NCBI RefSeq assembly: GCF_021440085.1
Contig: NZ_JAKCPW010000001.1
Location: forward strand, 1,736,001 to 1,800,000
DNA length: 64,000 bases
Reading direction: 5' to 3'
Origin: Dyadobacter sp. CY261
GTDB taxonomy: Bacteria > Bacteroidota > Bacteroidia > Cytophagales > Spirosomataceae
The position numbers and the translations under genes were made by a program. Below the pieces are notes generated by a model. It saw nothing but the letters and a program-made list of their open reading frames with translations. It made no database searches and was not told the origin of the DNA. Within the stretch, counting starts at the first letter, position 1. Every line of letters begins with the position of its first letter. Shown one piece after another: positions 54,707-62,838 of this stretch.

Positions 54707-54734
54707 TCACCATTTCATCATCAAACTTAAAATC

Positions 54735-55241
54735 ATGCGAACAGAAACCCTAAACATGGAAGGATGCATCCGGACTTTCACCGGCATCTACATGGATGTT
54801 TTCAATCCTCAGCCTGAAATGATATGCCTGGAAGATATCGCCCATGGGCTTTCCCATCAGTGCCGATTCGGAGGACATCTGCCAAAATTTTACTCCGTGG
54901 CTCAGCACAGCGTAATGTGTGCCAATCTTGTAAGCCGTGAGTACGCCATGGCGGCACTGTTACACGATGCCAGCGAAGCATACCTTCTGGATATCCCGAA
55001 GCCAATTAAAAATCTCATACCACAGTATTCAGCCGCCGAGGATAAGTTGATGCAGATCATTGCCGACATGTTCGAGTTTCAATTTCCATTACACAAAGCA
55101 GTGAAAAGCATTGACCGGTGGATGCTGGAATGTGAATGGGAAAGCTTGATGCTAGGCAGGGAATCGAAGGAAAAATTAGAATGCTGGTCGCCGGAATTAG
55201 CAAAAGCCAATTTCTTATCCTATTTCAATTCAATCGCATGA
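54735..55241 (+). CDS. HD-domain nucleotide hydrolase (YfbR-like)
   Basis: A 168-residue HD-family protein. GGHLPKFYSVAQHSVMCANL contains the first His and AALLHDASEAYLLDIPKP contains the HD metal-binding pair. The family includes the dNMP 5'-nucleotidase YfbR/YedJ. In a phage it may balance nucleotide pools or help degrade modified nucleotides. The start at 54735 follows a CATCATCAAAC leader. It overlaps RuvC by four bases. Confidence 0.82.
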   Translation: MRTETLNMEGCIRTFTGIYMDVFNPQPEMICLEDIAHGLSHQCRFGGHLPKFYSVAQHSVMCANLVSREYAMAALLHDASEAYLLDIPKPIKNLIPQYSAAEDKLMQIIADMFEFQFPLHKAVKSIDRWMLECEWESLMLGRESKEKLECWSPELAKANFLSYFNSIA

Positions 55242-55708
55242 CGCACATTATTGGAATAGACCCGGATTTGGACCGGTCAGGCGTCGCAATTTGGAATGCT
55301 GACACCAAGGTATGGGAGCTGGCGAAAGCAATCAGCAACGAGAATTTGATTGATGAAATACTGGCAGTTTCCAGACCATCTTGTTCAGTCATCCTAATGG
55401 AAGCCGGATGGCTGAACAAGAAAGCCAATTTTCGCAAAACAACGGGCCGAGTATCGCAGGCAATTTCAAAAAAAGTAGGTCAAAATCATGCATCAGGTCA
55501 AATCCTGATGAAGATGCTCCAAAAAGAGGGATTTGAAGTACAAGAAATCAAGCCGCTCGTAAAAGGAATTCTTAAAAAGGATGGGAAATGGACGCATTCT
55601 GGCAAAAAGTTCATCGTCGAAAATACTGGGATTACTAGCAAAATGAATGATGAGGTACGCGATGCTCTGTTCATCGTGATGATCTCAAACAAAAGACCAC
55701 TTTACTGA
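55238..55708 (+). CDS. RuvC-like Holliday junction resolvase
   Basis: A 156-residue RNase H-fold nuclease. The first strand IIGIDPDLDRSGVAIW carries the first catalytic Asp, VILMEAGWLN the Glu, and NDEVRDALFI the final Asp pair. Such phage-type RuvC proteins resolve replication and recombination intermediates. Translational coupling with the HD gene (ATGA) is visible. The frame is open upstream, but 55238 gives the family start. Confidence 0.85.
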   Translation: MTHIIGIDPDLDRSGVAIWNADTKVWELAKAISNENLIDEILAVSRPSCSVILMEAGWLNKKANFRKTTGRVSQAISKKVGQNHASGQILMKMLQKEGFEVQEIKPLVKGILKKDGKWTHSGKKFIVENTGITSKMNDEVRDALFIVMISNKRPLY

Positions 55709-55728
55709 ACATACTTCATCAACAAGCA

Positions 55729-57891
55729 ATGAACTATCTGGAATTTTTATCCGCCAAGCAGCGGCGGCCGGTATCATCAGGCTTTGACGTAGATCTTTGT
55801 GACCTCAACCCGCACATGTTCCCGTTTCAAAAATTCTGCGTGCAGCGAGCTTTGAAAGCAGGTAAACATGCATTCTTCGAAGATTGCGGCCTCGGCAAGA
55901 CGATTCAGCAGTTAGCATGGTCCGAACAAGTATCAAAACGAACCGGGATGCCGAGCATTATTCTTGCACCGTTATCCGTCAAAGATCAGACCATCAAGGA
56001 AGCGCGTAAGTTTGGAATTGATATGGCAAACATCCATGTCGAAAACTATGACCAGCTGCACAACATCGACACTAGTATCTATGCCGGCGTAGTCCTGGAT
56101 GAATCATCAATCCTGAAAAACTTTGAAGGGGCCATGCGGAATCAAATAATTGATGCATTCCGAAACACTCCCTACAAATTGGCTTGTACCGCTACCCCAT
56201 CGCCGAATGATCCGATGGAATTGGGCAACCACTGCGAATTCCTTGATGTGATGACTCGAAACGAAATGCTATCGATGTATTTCGTTCACGATGGCGGAGA
56301 AACCTCCAAGTGGCGGTTGAAAGGGCACGCTGTGAAAGAATTCTACCGGTTCGTCGGATCATGGGCGATCATGCTCAGTAGTCCGTCCGACATTGGATTC
56401 AAAATGGAAGGGTACAGCTTGCCAGAGCTCAATCTTATCGAAAGGAAGATCAAGACTTCGAAGAGGGATAATGGATTGCTTTTCAACGATGTCGTTGTCT
56501 CTGCGACGAATTTCAATTCTGAGCTTCGGATGACTATGAATGAGCGAATTTCCGAAGTTGTTGAAATCGTCAAAAGCAAACCAGATGAGAGTTTTATTAT
56601 TTGGGTAAAGCACAATGAGGAGGGCGATACGCTTGAAAAATTGATCCCTGGTTCTGTTCAGGTCAAAGGTTCCGATTCCGCCGAATGGAAGAAAACTCAG
56701 CTGCTCGGATTCGCCGATGACAATTTCCGGGTTCTAATCACGAAGGTTAAAATTGCATCCTTCGGCATGAACTATCAGAATTGCCACAATCAAATTTTCG
56801 CCTCGCCGGATTTTAGCTTCGAAGGACTTTACCAGGGCATTCGCCGGTCATATCGATTCGGGCAGAACAAACCAGTTAACATTTACTTGATCACTACCGA
56901 CACAATGTCGAACGTAATCCGGGCCATCAACCAAAAAGAAAGCCAATTTGAAATAATGAAAACAGAGATGAGAGAAGCGACAAATGTCCTTTTGAATCCA
57001 GACAATGCAACATCAAAATATTACGATGTTGAATCCGAAGAGAACGAATGGTATTCTGTTCAATGTGGCGACTCGGTTCAGCTCATCAAAGACATCCCTG
57101 ATGAGTCAATCGGCCTCAGCGTATTTAGCCCACCGTTCGCAGATCTTTACACGTACAGTGACAAAATTGAAGACATGGGAAACTGCAAGGACTACACTGA
57201 ATTTCTCGTACAATTCAAGTACCTGGTAGTTGAACTTTTCAGGATCATGATGCAGGGGCGGAATGTCGCGGTGCATTGCATGGACTTGCCGATTCAAAAG
57301 GGCAAAGAGGGGTTTATTGGGCTCCGTGACTTCTCCGGCATGATCAAGGATGTTTTCGAATCTGTCGGATTCATTTACCATTCGAGAATTACGATTTGGA
57401 AAGATCCTGTGGTCGAAATGCAGCGGACCAAAGCATTAGGCCTATTGCACAAGCAGGTAAAAAAGGATAGCACTATGTCAAGAGTCGGCATTCCTGATTA
57501 TATCCTGGTATTTCGTAAGGATGGAGACAGGTCTAACCCGGTAACCAACACCGATTTATCCGTCGATCTATGGCAAAAATACGCTTCCCCCGTTTGGATG
57601 GATATCAACTACGGAAAAACACTGAATGGATTCCGAAATGCTCGGGAAGATGATGACGAGAAACATATTGCTCCTTTACAACTGGAAACAATCGAAAGGC
57701 TCATCCATCTTTATAGCAACAAGGGAGATACCGTTTTTACCCCATTCATGGGCATTGGGAGTGAGGCATTTCAAGCCGTTCAGATGAATCGAAAAGCAGT
57801 CGGCTTTGAGCTGAAACCAAGTTATTTCGCCGAAGCAAAAAAGAATCTGATGTCATGTCTCGAAGGCAAAAAACAGCTGACGCTATTCTAA
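55729..57891 (+). CDS. SNF2-like helicase fused to an adenine-N6/cytosine-N4 DNA methyltransferase
   Basis: A 720-residue fusion. The N-terminal 430 residues form a superfamily 2 helicase: DCGLGKTIQQ (Walker A, about 45), VVLDESSIL (DExx box), ACTATPSPND (motif III) and YQGIRRSYRFGQ (motif VI). From about 440 to 720 there is a DNA-methyltransferase: FSPPFADLY carries the catalytic SPPF and TVFTPFMGIGSEAFQAV the FxGxG S-adenosylmethionine site. It probably protects phage DNA from restriction or epigenetically marks it. The order of the two domains suggests translocation-coupled methylation. Confidence 0.9.
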   Translation: MNYLEFLSAKQRRPVSSGFDVDLCDLNPHMFPFQKFCVQRALKAGKHAFFEDCGLGKTIQQLAWSEQVSKRTGMPSIILAPLSVKDQTIKEARKFGIDMANIHVENYDQLHNIDTSIYAGVVLDESSILKNFEGAMRNQIIDAFRNTPYKLACTATPSPNDPMELGNHCEFLDVMTRNEMLSMYFVHDGGETSKWRLKGHAVKEFYRFVGSWAIMLSSPSDIGFKMEGYSLPELNLIERKIKTSKRDNGLLFNDVVVSATNFNSELRMTMNERISEVVEIVKSKPDESFIIWVKHNEEGDTLEKLIPGSVQVKGSDSAEWKKTQLLGFADDNFRVLITKVKIASFGMNYQNCHNQIFASPDFSFEGLYQGIRRSYRFGQNKPVNIYLITTDTMSNVIRAINQKESQFEIMKTEMREATNVLLNPDNATSKYYDVESEENEWYSVQCGDSVQLIKDIPDESIGLSVFSPPFADLYTYSDKIEDMGNCKDYTEFLVQFKYLVVELFRIMMQGRNVAVHCMDLPIQKGKEGFIGLRDFSGMIKDVFESVGFIYHSRITIWKDPVVEMQRTKALGLLHKQVKKDSTMSRVGIPDYILVFRKDGDRSNPVTNTDLSVDLWQKYASPVWMDINYGKTLNGFRNAREDDDEKHIAPLQLETIERLIHLYSNKGDTVFTPFMGIGSEAFQAVQMNRKAVGFELKPSYFAEAKKNLMSCLEGKKQLTLF

Positions 57892-57920
57892 ATTAAATTC
57901 ACTTCAATCAACAAACCAAC

Positions 57921-58403
57921 ATGAAAAATGCTAAACTGGACATCACTGTCCAAAGTGCTCAATCTGCCTTCAATGCAGGTAACTCCGATCAAAAAGAGCT
58001 TTTAAAGAAGCTATTTCCCGATCACAATTTTCAGCAAAAAATCACTGACAGGGTGCGGTCCTATGAAGATGCTTGCGACATTGTCGGTATCGTTCCGCAC
58101 ACAATTGAAAACTTTTCCGATGTGCCGGATGTCGATCGCCAATCAACCTTTGCCTATCACCAGCTGACAATTATTGCCAGGGCTCTAAACGAAGGATGGG
58201 CTCCTGATTGGAAGAACCACAACCAGCCAAAATATTACGGATGGTTTGAGCATGCCGCGGGTGGTTCCGGGTTCTCGTTCTGCGTCAGCGCCTGCGTCTT
58301 CTCGCTTTCGTACGTCGGCTCCCGCCTCGTTTTTCGGTCCAGCGAACTCGCCGAATACGCCGGAAAAACTTTCATCGAGATCTACAACTCATATCTACTG
58401 TAA
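57921..58403 (+). CDS. DGR target protein D
   Basis: A 160-residue protein with the shared architecture: N-terminal helical domain, KITDRVRSYEDACDIVGI, IIARALNEGWAPDW, KYYGWF, variable region at residues 112-136 (C, V, S, A, C, V, F, L, Y) and helix SELAEYAGKTFIEIY. It is separated from the reverse transcriptase by six genes. It follows the methyltransferase gene by 29 bases and has the ATCAACAAACCAAC leader. Cytoplasmic; function unknown. Confidence 0.9.
   Translation: MKNAKLDITVQSAQSAFNAGNSDQKELLKKLFPDHNFQQKITDRVRSYEDACDIVGIVPHTIENFSDVPDVDRQSTFAYHQLTIIARALNEGWAPDWKNHNQPKYYGWFEHAAGGSGFSFCVSACVFSLSYVGSRLVFRSSELAEYAGKTFIEIYNSYLL
58254..58328 (+). repeat. Variable repeat VR4 of the DGR
   Basis: It aligns with 50982-51056 of the template from 7.3 kb away: 12 of 14 core adenines are changed, the three upstream adenines are G, and no non-adenine position differs up to the 3' edge. 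Homology extends to the left (GCATGCCGC). It encodes residues 112-136 of target D and is the most heavily changed copy. Confidence 0.92.
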
Positions 58404-58406
58404 CCC

Positions 58407-58928
58407 ATGGCAAGCTGGTATTTAGGTCAAATTCGATATCAAAAGGAAGATGAGGCAGGACGCCTCAAAACCATCAATGAGCAGTACTTGGTAGACGCTG
58501 TTAGCCATACCGAGGCCGAATCAACGCTATACAAAAGGATTACGACTGGCGCATCTGATTTTTCCGTAAAGCGCATAACGCCCGTCAAGCTATCAGACCT
58601 TTTTAGCTATGAAGATGGCGAGGAATGGTTCAAATCCAAGATCGTCTACTTCTCCGTTGATGAGAAAAGCGGCAAAGAGAAAAAGATCGTCAATCAGATG
58701 ATTGTTAACGCAGAAGGTATTCAACAGGCCCTGGACCGGATCAATGAAAGCATGCGAAACTTCCTCATCCCTTATGAGGTGGAAGCGCTTACCAAAACGA
58801 AAATATTGGATGTGATTCCGTATCTATCCGAGGGCGAAGAAAATTTAACAATCCCCGAAAACATGAAGCCGCTGTCAGAGGTTATGGCAGAAAGGCAAGC
58901 CGATTCGCCACCGCAATCAGATCAATAA
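58407..58928 (+). CDS. DUF4494 protein
   Basis: A 173-residue protein: SWYLGQIRYQKEDEAGRLKTI, NEQYLVDAVSHTEAESTLYKRI and VDEKSGKEKKIVNQMIVNA match my recollection of DUF4494, found in Bacteroidota phages. It is mostly beta-strand with a charged C-terminus. It starts four bases after DGR target D. Function unknown. Confidence 0.75.
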   Translation: MASWYLGQIRYQKEDEAGRLKTINEQYLVDAVSHTEAESTLYKRITTGASDFSVKRITPVKLSDLFSYEDGEEWFKSKIVYFSVDEKSGKEKKIVNQMIVNAEGIQQALDRINESMRNFLIPYEVEALTKTKILDVIPYLSEGEENLTIPENMKPLSEVMAERQADSPPQSDQ

Positions 58929-58929
58929 A

Positions 58930-59283
58930 ATGGAAACAACCACAGATAACTTGAAACAGGCGTCCTGTTTGATAGAATCGGCAATTGAATGCATCAATGC
59001 GGCTTTCATGGTTGTGCCAGCACCCGAGCTACTTATAGACATCAACAACTATGTCAATGGAGCTTTTTCGATTATGGAGGACGAAGAAATGGAGGTCATC
59101 CGGTTTGGCGACTTAACCAGGACAACAGATCCAACCTATCAGCCTTATGCATCTATCAAAGCCGCAAACGACATATTATCAAAATTGATACTGCCTGTCA
59201 CATTTAATGAAAAACGAGATGCATGGATCGATGTGATTGATAGATTAAAAGTGTCGCAGGCTCATTTACAACAAGTTTTATAA
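58930..59283 (+). CDS. Hypothetical phage protein, 117 residues
   Basis: A helical, acidic protein (DNLKQASCLIESAIECINAAF, ASIKAANDILSKL, WIDVIDRLKVSQAHL) starting two bases after DUF4494. I tested it mentally as an Avd-type DGR accessory because of its helices, but it is acidic and lacks the basic surface typical of Avd. Function unknown. Confidence 0.6.
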   Translation: METTTDNLKQASCLIESAIECINAAFMVVPAPELLIDINNYVNGAFSIMEDEEMEVIRFGDLTRTTDPTYQPYASIKAANDILSKLILPVTFNEKRDAWIDVIDRLKVSQAHLQQVL

Positions 59284-59303
59284 ACAATTACACTCATCAT
59301 AAA

Positions 59304-60536
59304 ATGACAACAACAGCGGCGCCCAAGGTTAAGGGCACATCGAAGCTGGGAGAGAAGAAATTCTCGCTCAACGTCAACTCGAAAGAGTTTTTAAAGGCTT
59401 GCAACATAGCAGCAAAAGCCATTGATCCAAGGCCCATTGTACCCGCATTCGGATATATTAAAATTGATGTCGAATCTGGTCAAATGACGCTATGTGGATC
59501 GAATTCTAAGCATTTGGTGACTACCACTTTATCCTGTGATGAAAAGTCTGCACCATATTCATTTTTATTCCCGTCGGAACTCGGATTGAAACTCCTGCGC
59601 TCCTTACCAGACACTTCCATCGAAATTTCGCAATATCAAAACAATGGATGGAAGGATGTGAAATCGTCAGGCGGTGTTTCATCAATTCAATTCGAAGCTT
59701 TTACCATCCGAATTGAATGCGGTGGAAATTCATATCAGCTGGAAACTGAGAATCCCGCAGATTTCACAATTCCTAAACTATCAGGAGAGTTTGTCGAAAT
59801 ATTTCTTCCTCTCGCCGAATTATCAAAATCTATATTCTATTGCAAAGACTCGGTTGCCGAAGAAGGGAAAAGCCAGGAGCATTTGGAGGGAATATTAGTG
59901 GCCATTCAACACGAAGAATTGATTGTTGCCAGTTCCGACAACGTCGTGCTCGTTGAGCGCAGAGTTCCGGTGCGTAACGACGATAATCTTGATGCCAGGA
60001 TCAACGTTCCTATCGCATTTGCGTCATTACTTCCAGTATGTTCCGGAGAAATCGCTTGCTTGAAAATTTATGACGATTCGATCGAGGTTACAGATAACGT
60101 AACCACGGTGAGAGTGATGCTACGAAATGTTCAATTTCCGGCATACGAAGCCATGCTGCCGACATCGTTTGCCACGAAGGCATCTACAACAATGGATTCT
60201 CTTGGTGCAGCAATTTCGAGATCTACCCTTTTTGCAAATCAAGTGTCAGGGCTAGCAAAATTATCAATCCAAGACAATGGGTTCACTGTCGATGTTCCAC
60301 CCGGTGTGTATTCAAACGAGTCGAGCGAATCCGTAGAAATGACCCACTTTGAAGGTTCAGAAATGGGAATATGCCTCAACTGCCGTAAAGTAAATGACAT
60401 CCTCGGCAAAATATCCGGTGGCGGGAATGTCCTTCTGAACATGAACGGCCGAATGAAAGCAATACTTGTGTTACCCGAATCAGACCCAGGACTTAAAATA
60501 CTGGTCATTCCGATCGACGAAGAAAAGGCTCCATAA
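59304..60536 (+). CDS. Sliding clamp (DNA polymerase III beta-like)
   Basis: A 410-residue protein with the beta-clamp pattern: FSLNVNSKEFLKACNIAAKAI, FGYIKIDVESGQMTLCGSN (strand-turn-strand), PYSFLFPSE, a second repeat near 190-270 (HEELIVASSDNVVLVERR), and a third near 330-405 ending ILVIPIDEE. Bacterial beta-clamps tether DNA polymerase; a phage copy is unusual and may recruit phage proteins. A leader with CATCAT precedes it. The basic N-terminal 20 residues exceed those of typical clamps. Confidence 0.78.
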   Translation: MTTTAAPKVKGTSKLGEKKFSLNVNSKEFLKACNIAAKAIDPRPIVPAFGYIKIDVESGQMTLCGSNSKHLVTTTLSCDEKSAPYSFLFPSELGLKLLRSLPDTSIEISQYQNNGWKDVKSSGGVSSIQFEAFTIRIECGGNSYQLETENPADFTIPKLSGEFVEIFLPLAELSKSIFYCKDSVAEEGKSQEHLEGILVAIQHEELIVASSDNVVLVERRVPVRNDDNLDARINVPIAFASLLPVCSGEIACLKIYDDSIEVTDNVTTVRVMLRNVQFPAYEAMLPTSFATKASTTMDSLGAAISRSTLFANQVSGLAKLSIQDNGFTVDVPPGVYSNESSESVEMTHFEGSEMGICLNCRKVNDILGKISGGGNVLLNMNGRMKAILVLPESDPGLKILVIPIDEEKAP

Positions 60537-60567
60537 TTCAATTTTTACCACCTCATCAACAACAAAA

Positions 60568-60804
60568 ATGCGCAGAGGAACAGTTAAAGCAAAACCACAA
60601 TCTCCCAAAAAGAAAAAAGCGAATCTTGTTACGCTTGGAGAAACTTACGACGGATCCATTAATCGATCCTATGAAGGCTACCCTCGATACCTGGTAATCC
60701 CGCCCAAGGGGTCCGGAACATCATTCATATCTCAGACCAATATGAGCGTTGAAAAGCTCCTTAGAAAGCATCCGGGTTCTGAAATACGACCACTACCCTA
60801 TTAA
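60568..60804 (+). CDS. Hypothetical basic phage protein, 78 residues
   Basis: A basic protein (RRGTVKAKPQSPKKKKANLV) with a beta-like C-terminal half (GYPRYLVIPPKGSGTSFISQ). The start at 60568 follows the clearest CATCAACAACAAAA leader. It lies two bases before the next gene. No family recognised. Confidence 0.6.
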   Translation: MRRGTVKAKPQSPKKKKANLVTLGETYDGSINRSYEGYPRYLVIPPKGSGTSFISQTNMSVEKLLRKHPGSEIRPLPY

Positions 60805-60806
60805 CT

Positions 60807-61166
60807 ATGGGAAGCATTGTAAGCCATATCCATGACCTGATCGAAGAGTTCGGGTCATGGGAAAATTATGAGAAACATCACCAGGCTGATGATATGAAAA
60901 CCATTAAAATAGAGCCGAACGACTCAGCAGGCAAAAACCTCATGACTAAAAATGATCAGTATAAAGGGCGCTGGATAGGAACAAATAGCTTCATATACGG
61001 CGATTTGTTAACCACATCCGATGGGAAGCACTTCATAGTCACGTCCGAATTCGACTCTAAAAAGGGCGGATCCGTTCATAAGCACTATGAAGTATATCCT
61101 GGCACAGTTCAGAGGGTTGAAAAGAAAAATCAATCAACACCAATCATCAAACAGTTGAAGGAATGA
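60807..61166 (+). CDS. Hypothetical phage protein, 119 residues
   Basis: A protein with an acidic helical N-terminus (VSHIHDLIEEFGSWENY) and beta-rich C-terminal half (RWIGTNSFIYGDLLTTSDGKHFIV, VHKHYEVYPGTVQRVEK). No family is recognised. It overlaps the next gene by four bases. Confidence 0.6.
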   Translation: MGSIVSHIHDLIEEFGSWENYEKHHQADDMKTIKIEPNDSAGKNLMTKNDQYKGRWIGTNSFIYGDLLTTSDGKHFIVTSEFDSKKGGSVHKHYEVYPGTVQRVEKKNQSTPIIKQLKE

Positions 61167-61588
61167 AAATACAATTAAACGACTCATTGAGATCGAGATT
61201 TTTCGCTCAATATATCAACACCTGTTATTGCGGAGATCATGGGGAAAATTTCATAGAAGAATGGAAGGAATCTACTTTCATTTCATTCATTGAAGCAGAA
61301 CAGGAGCAGGCATTTTTGTTTTTACGATCAATCGAAGCTATTACTGACGAAGAGGCGATTGAGGTGGCGAAGATTATAAATGGCGATTCAGATTATTGGT
61401 ATGCTCCGGCAAATGGGCGTAATGCTATTGCTGAGTTAGAATGGACATGGCCATCTCCGAAAACCATGGGTGAGTTGAATGACTACCTACGCTCAATCGG
61501 AGTGGCATTGCCTTATCTCGGCCACTCAGTCGCCGACCTCGAAGCCGCTGGCTGGATAAAGTTAATCGAACACAAAACCTCAAATTAG
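61163..61588 (+). CDS. Hypothetical phage protein, 141 residues
   Basis: An acidic protein with ENFIEEWKESTFISFIEAEQ, EWTWPSPKTMGELNDYLRSIGV and VADLEAAGWIKLIEHK. The last segment resembles a winged-helix-like end. No family is recognised. It is coupled to the preceding gene (ATGA) and lies 7 bases before YopX. Confidence 0.6.
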   Translation: MKIQLNDSLRSRFFAQYINTCYCGDHGENFIEEWKESTFISFIEAEQEQAFLFLRSIEAITDEEAIEVAKIINGDSDYWYAPANGRNAIAELEWTWPSPKTMGELNDYLRSIGVALPYLGHSVADLEAAGWIKLIEHKTSN

Positions 61589-61595
61589 AAGAAAG

Positions 61596-62000
61596 ATGGC
61601 GAGAGAGATAAAGTTTCGCGGATGGCATATTCCGACAAAGAAAATGATCGACCTAAAAAAGATCACGCCATTAGCCTTGGACGCAGGACTTCAACACCAA
61701 GACGGACTATTTCTTCCATTTTCGGGGGATGTAGTTTTGGAGCAGTATGCCAATCGGAAGGACAAGAATGGGGTCGAAATTTACGAAGGAGACATTGTCA
61801 AGCTTCACAATAATATCGAAATAACAAAAGAAGAGTATTGGTTCCCGGTCTACGAAGTCCAATATGTCAATCTTGGATTCGATTTAAAATATGTAGGTGG
61901 CGGAATGAACCCTCAGTCTCAGATGTTTCATTTTGCGCATTACTTCAAATCGTTCGAAGTGATAGGAAACATCCACGATAATCCCGAGCTACTACCATGA
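61596..62000 (+). CDS. YopX-family phage protein
   Basis: A 134-residue protein with the YopX start REIKFRGWHIPTKKMI, KDKNGVEIYEGDIVKLHN in the middle and FEVIGNIHDNPELL at the end. YopX proteins are common small phage proteins of unknown function. The gene order fits the accessory end of the early operon. Confidence 0.9.
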   Translation: MAREIKFRGWHIPTKKMIDLKKITPLALDAGLQHQDGLFLPFSGDVVLEQYANRKDKNGVEIYEGDIVKLHNNIEITKEEYWFPVYEVQYVNLGFDLKYVGGGMNPQSQMFHFAHYFKSFEVIGNIHDNPELLP

Positions 62001-62066
62001 ACCAAGACCTATTCAACCAGTCAAAGCAAGCGTGGCGGTGAGGCATGGGTAAAAACAAGCTTACAA

Positions 62067-62327
62067 ATGAAAACATTCGAAGAAATACTTCAAGAAGAGT
62101 TAGGAAAATACGGATGCGTAACCTTCGCTCATTTCCTTTGGAAAAACAAGCCAAACGCAATTAAGCTTTTAAAGGCAGTCTCAGAACGATTAGCCAACGA
62201 GGCAGTGAAGGCTGATCGCGAAAACCGTGATGGGTTCTACGAGGAATACATGAGCAGGGAGTTAATAATTAGGCATTGGGACTTGAATAACCGAGACCTC
62301 CCCTTCCCACAACCACAAGAGAAATGA
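62067..62327 (+). CDS. Hypothetical phage protein, 86 residues
   Basis: A charged helical protein (TFEEILQEELGKYGCVTFAHFL, AVSERLANEAVKADRENRDG). No family is recognised. It is the first of five genes joined by four-base overlaps. Confidence 0.6.
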   Translation: MKTFEEILQEELGKYGCVTFAHFLWKNKPNAIKLLKAVSERLANEAVKADRENRDGFYEEYMSRELIIRHWDLNNRDLPFPQPQEK

Positions 62328-62626
62328 AAACGAGAGACCATTACAATGATCCGATTCGGGTGAAAGGGCTGACTTTTCTTGAAAAGTATAACTTGACCAG
62401 AGACGACATGACCACTCTTTGGGATTTATTCATGAAGTATGGCATGACGAGGCCAAATCAGCCTGAGCAAAGTAAAGCCAATCACTACTTTATTCAAGGT
62501 ATCGTTGAGCACAATATTATTGGCTGGAAGGATTGGAAATCAAAGTTAACGCCAAGCGTTAAGTCGTTTATTCAAGAGAGATATCCTCAACTAATGGTTC
62601 AGGATAATAAATTTTCTAAGTCATGA
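62324..62626 (+). CDS. Hypothetical phage protein, 100 residues
   Basis: A helical protein (RDHYNDPIRVKGLTFLEKYNL, LWDLFMKYGMTRPNQPEQ). No family is recognised. It overlaps both neighbours by four bases. Confidence 0.6.
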   Translation: MKTRDHYNDPIRVKGLTFLEKYNLTRDDMTTLWDLFMKYGMTRPNQPEQSKANHYFIQGIVEHNIIGWKDWKSKLTPSVKSFIQERYPQLMVQDNKFSKS

Positions 62627-62838
62627 AAACCGCCGAAGAAATGATCAAGAGCGCGTTCCCTGACTGGCACGACTGGCCGGAATGGGCGCTAGAAGGGACA
62701 ATCCAAGTTATGCACGATTACGCCACCTCCGTCGCGAAAGATGCGCTGACCATGGCGGCGGACAATGCCGAGTTCGTGCAATGCAATGGCTTTGACGTAA
62801 AAGAATCTATCCTTAACACTGAAATCGTACTACCATGA
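62623..62838 (+). CDS. Hypothetical phage protein, 71 residues
   Basis: A short protein with TAEEMIKSAFPDWHDWPEWALE and HDYATSVAKDALTMAADNA, rich in Trp at its start. No family is recognised. It overlaps both neighbours by four bases. Confidence 0.6.
   Translation: MKTAEEMIKSAFPDWHDWPEWALEGTIQVMHDYATSVAKDALTMAADNAEFVQCNGFDVKESILNTEIVLP

Noticed and set aside
45967..58403. Ordinary gene duplication as the explanation of the repeated target segments
   Set aside because: Differences are confined to template adenines, which duplication and drift would not produce. Duplication explains the gene family but not the variable patches.
58930..59283. An Avd-type DGR accessory protein
   Set aside because: It is helical but acidic and remote from the RT, unlike the basic Avd family.
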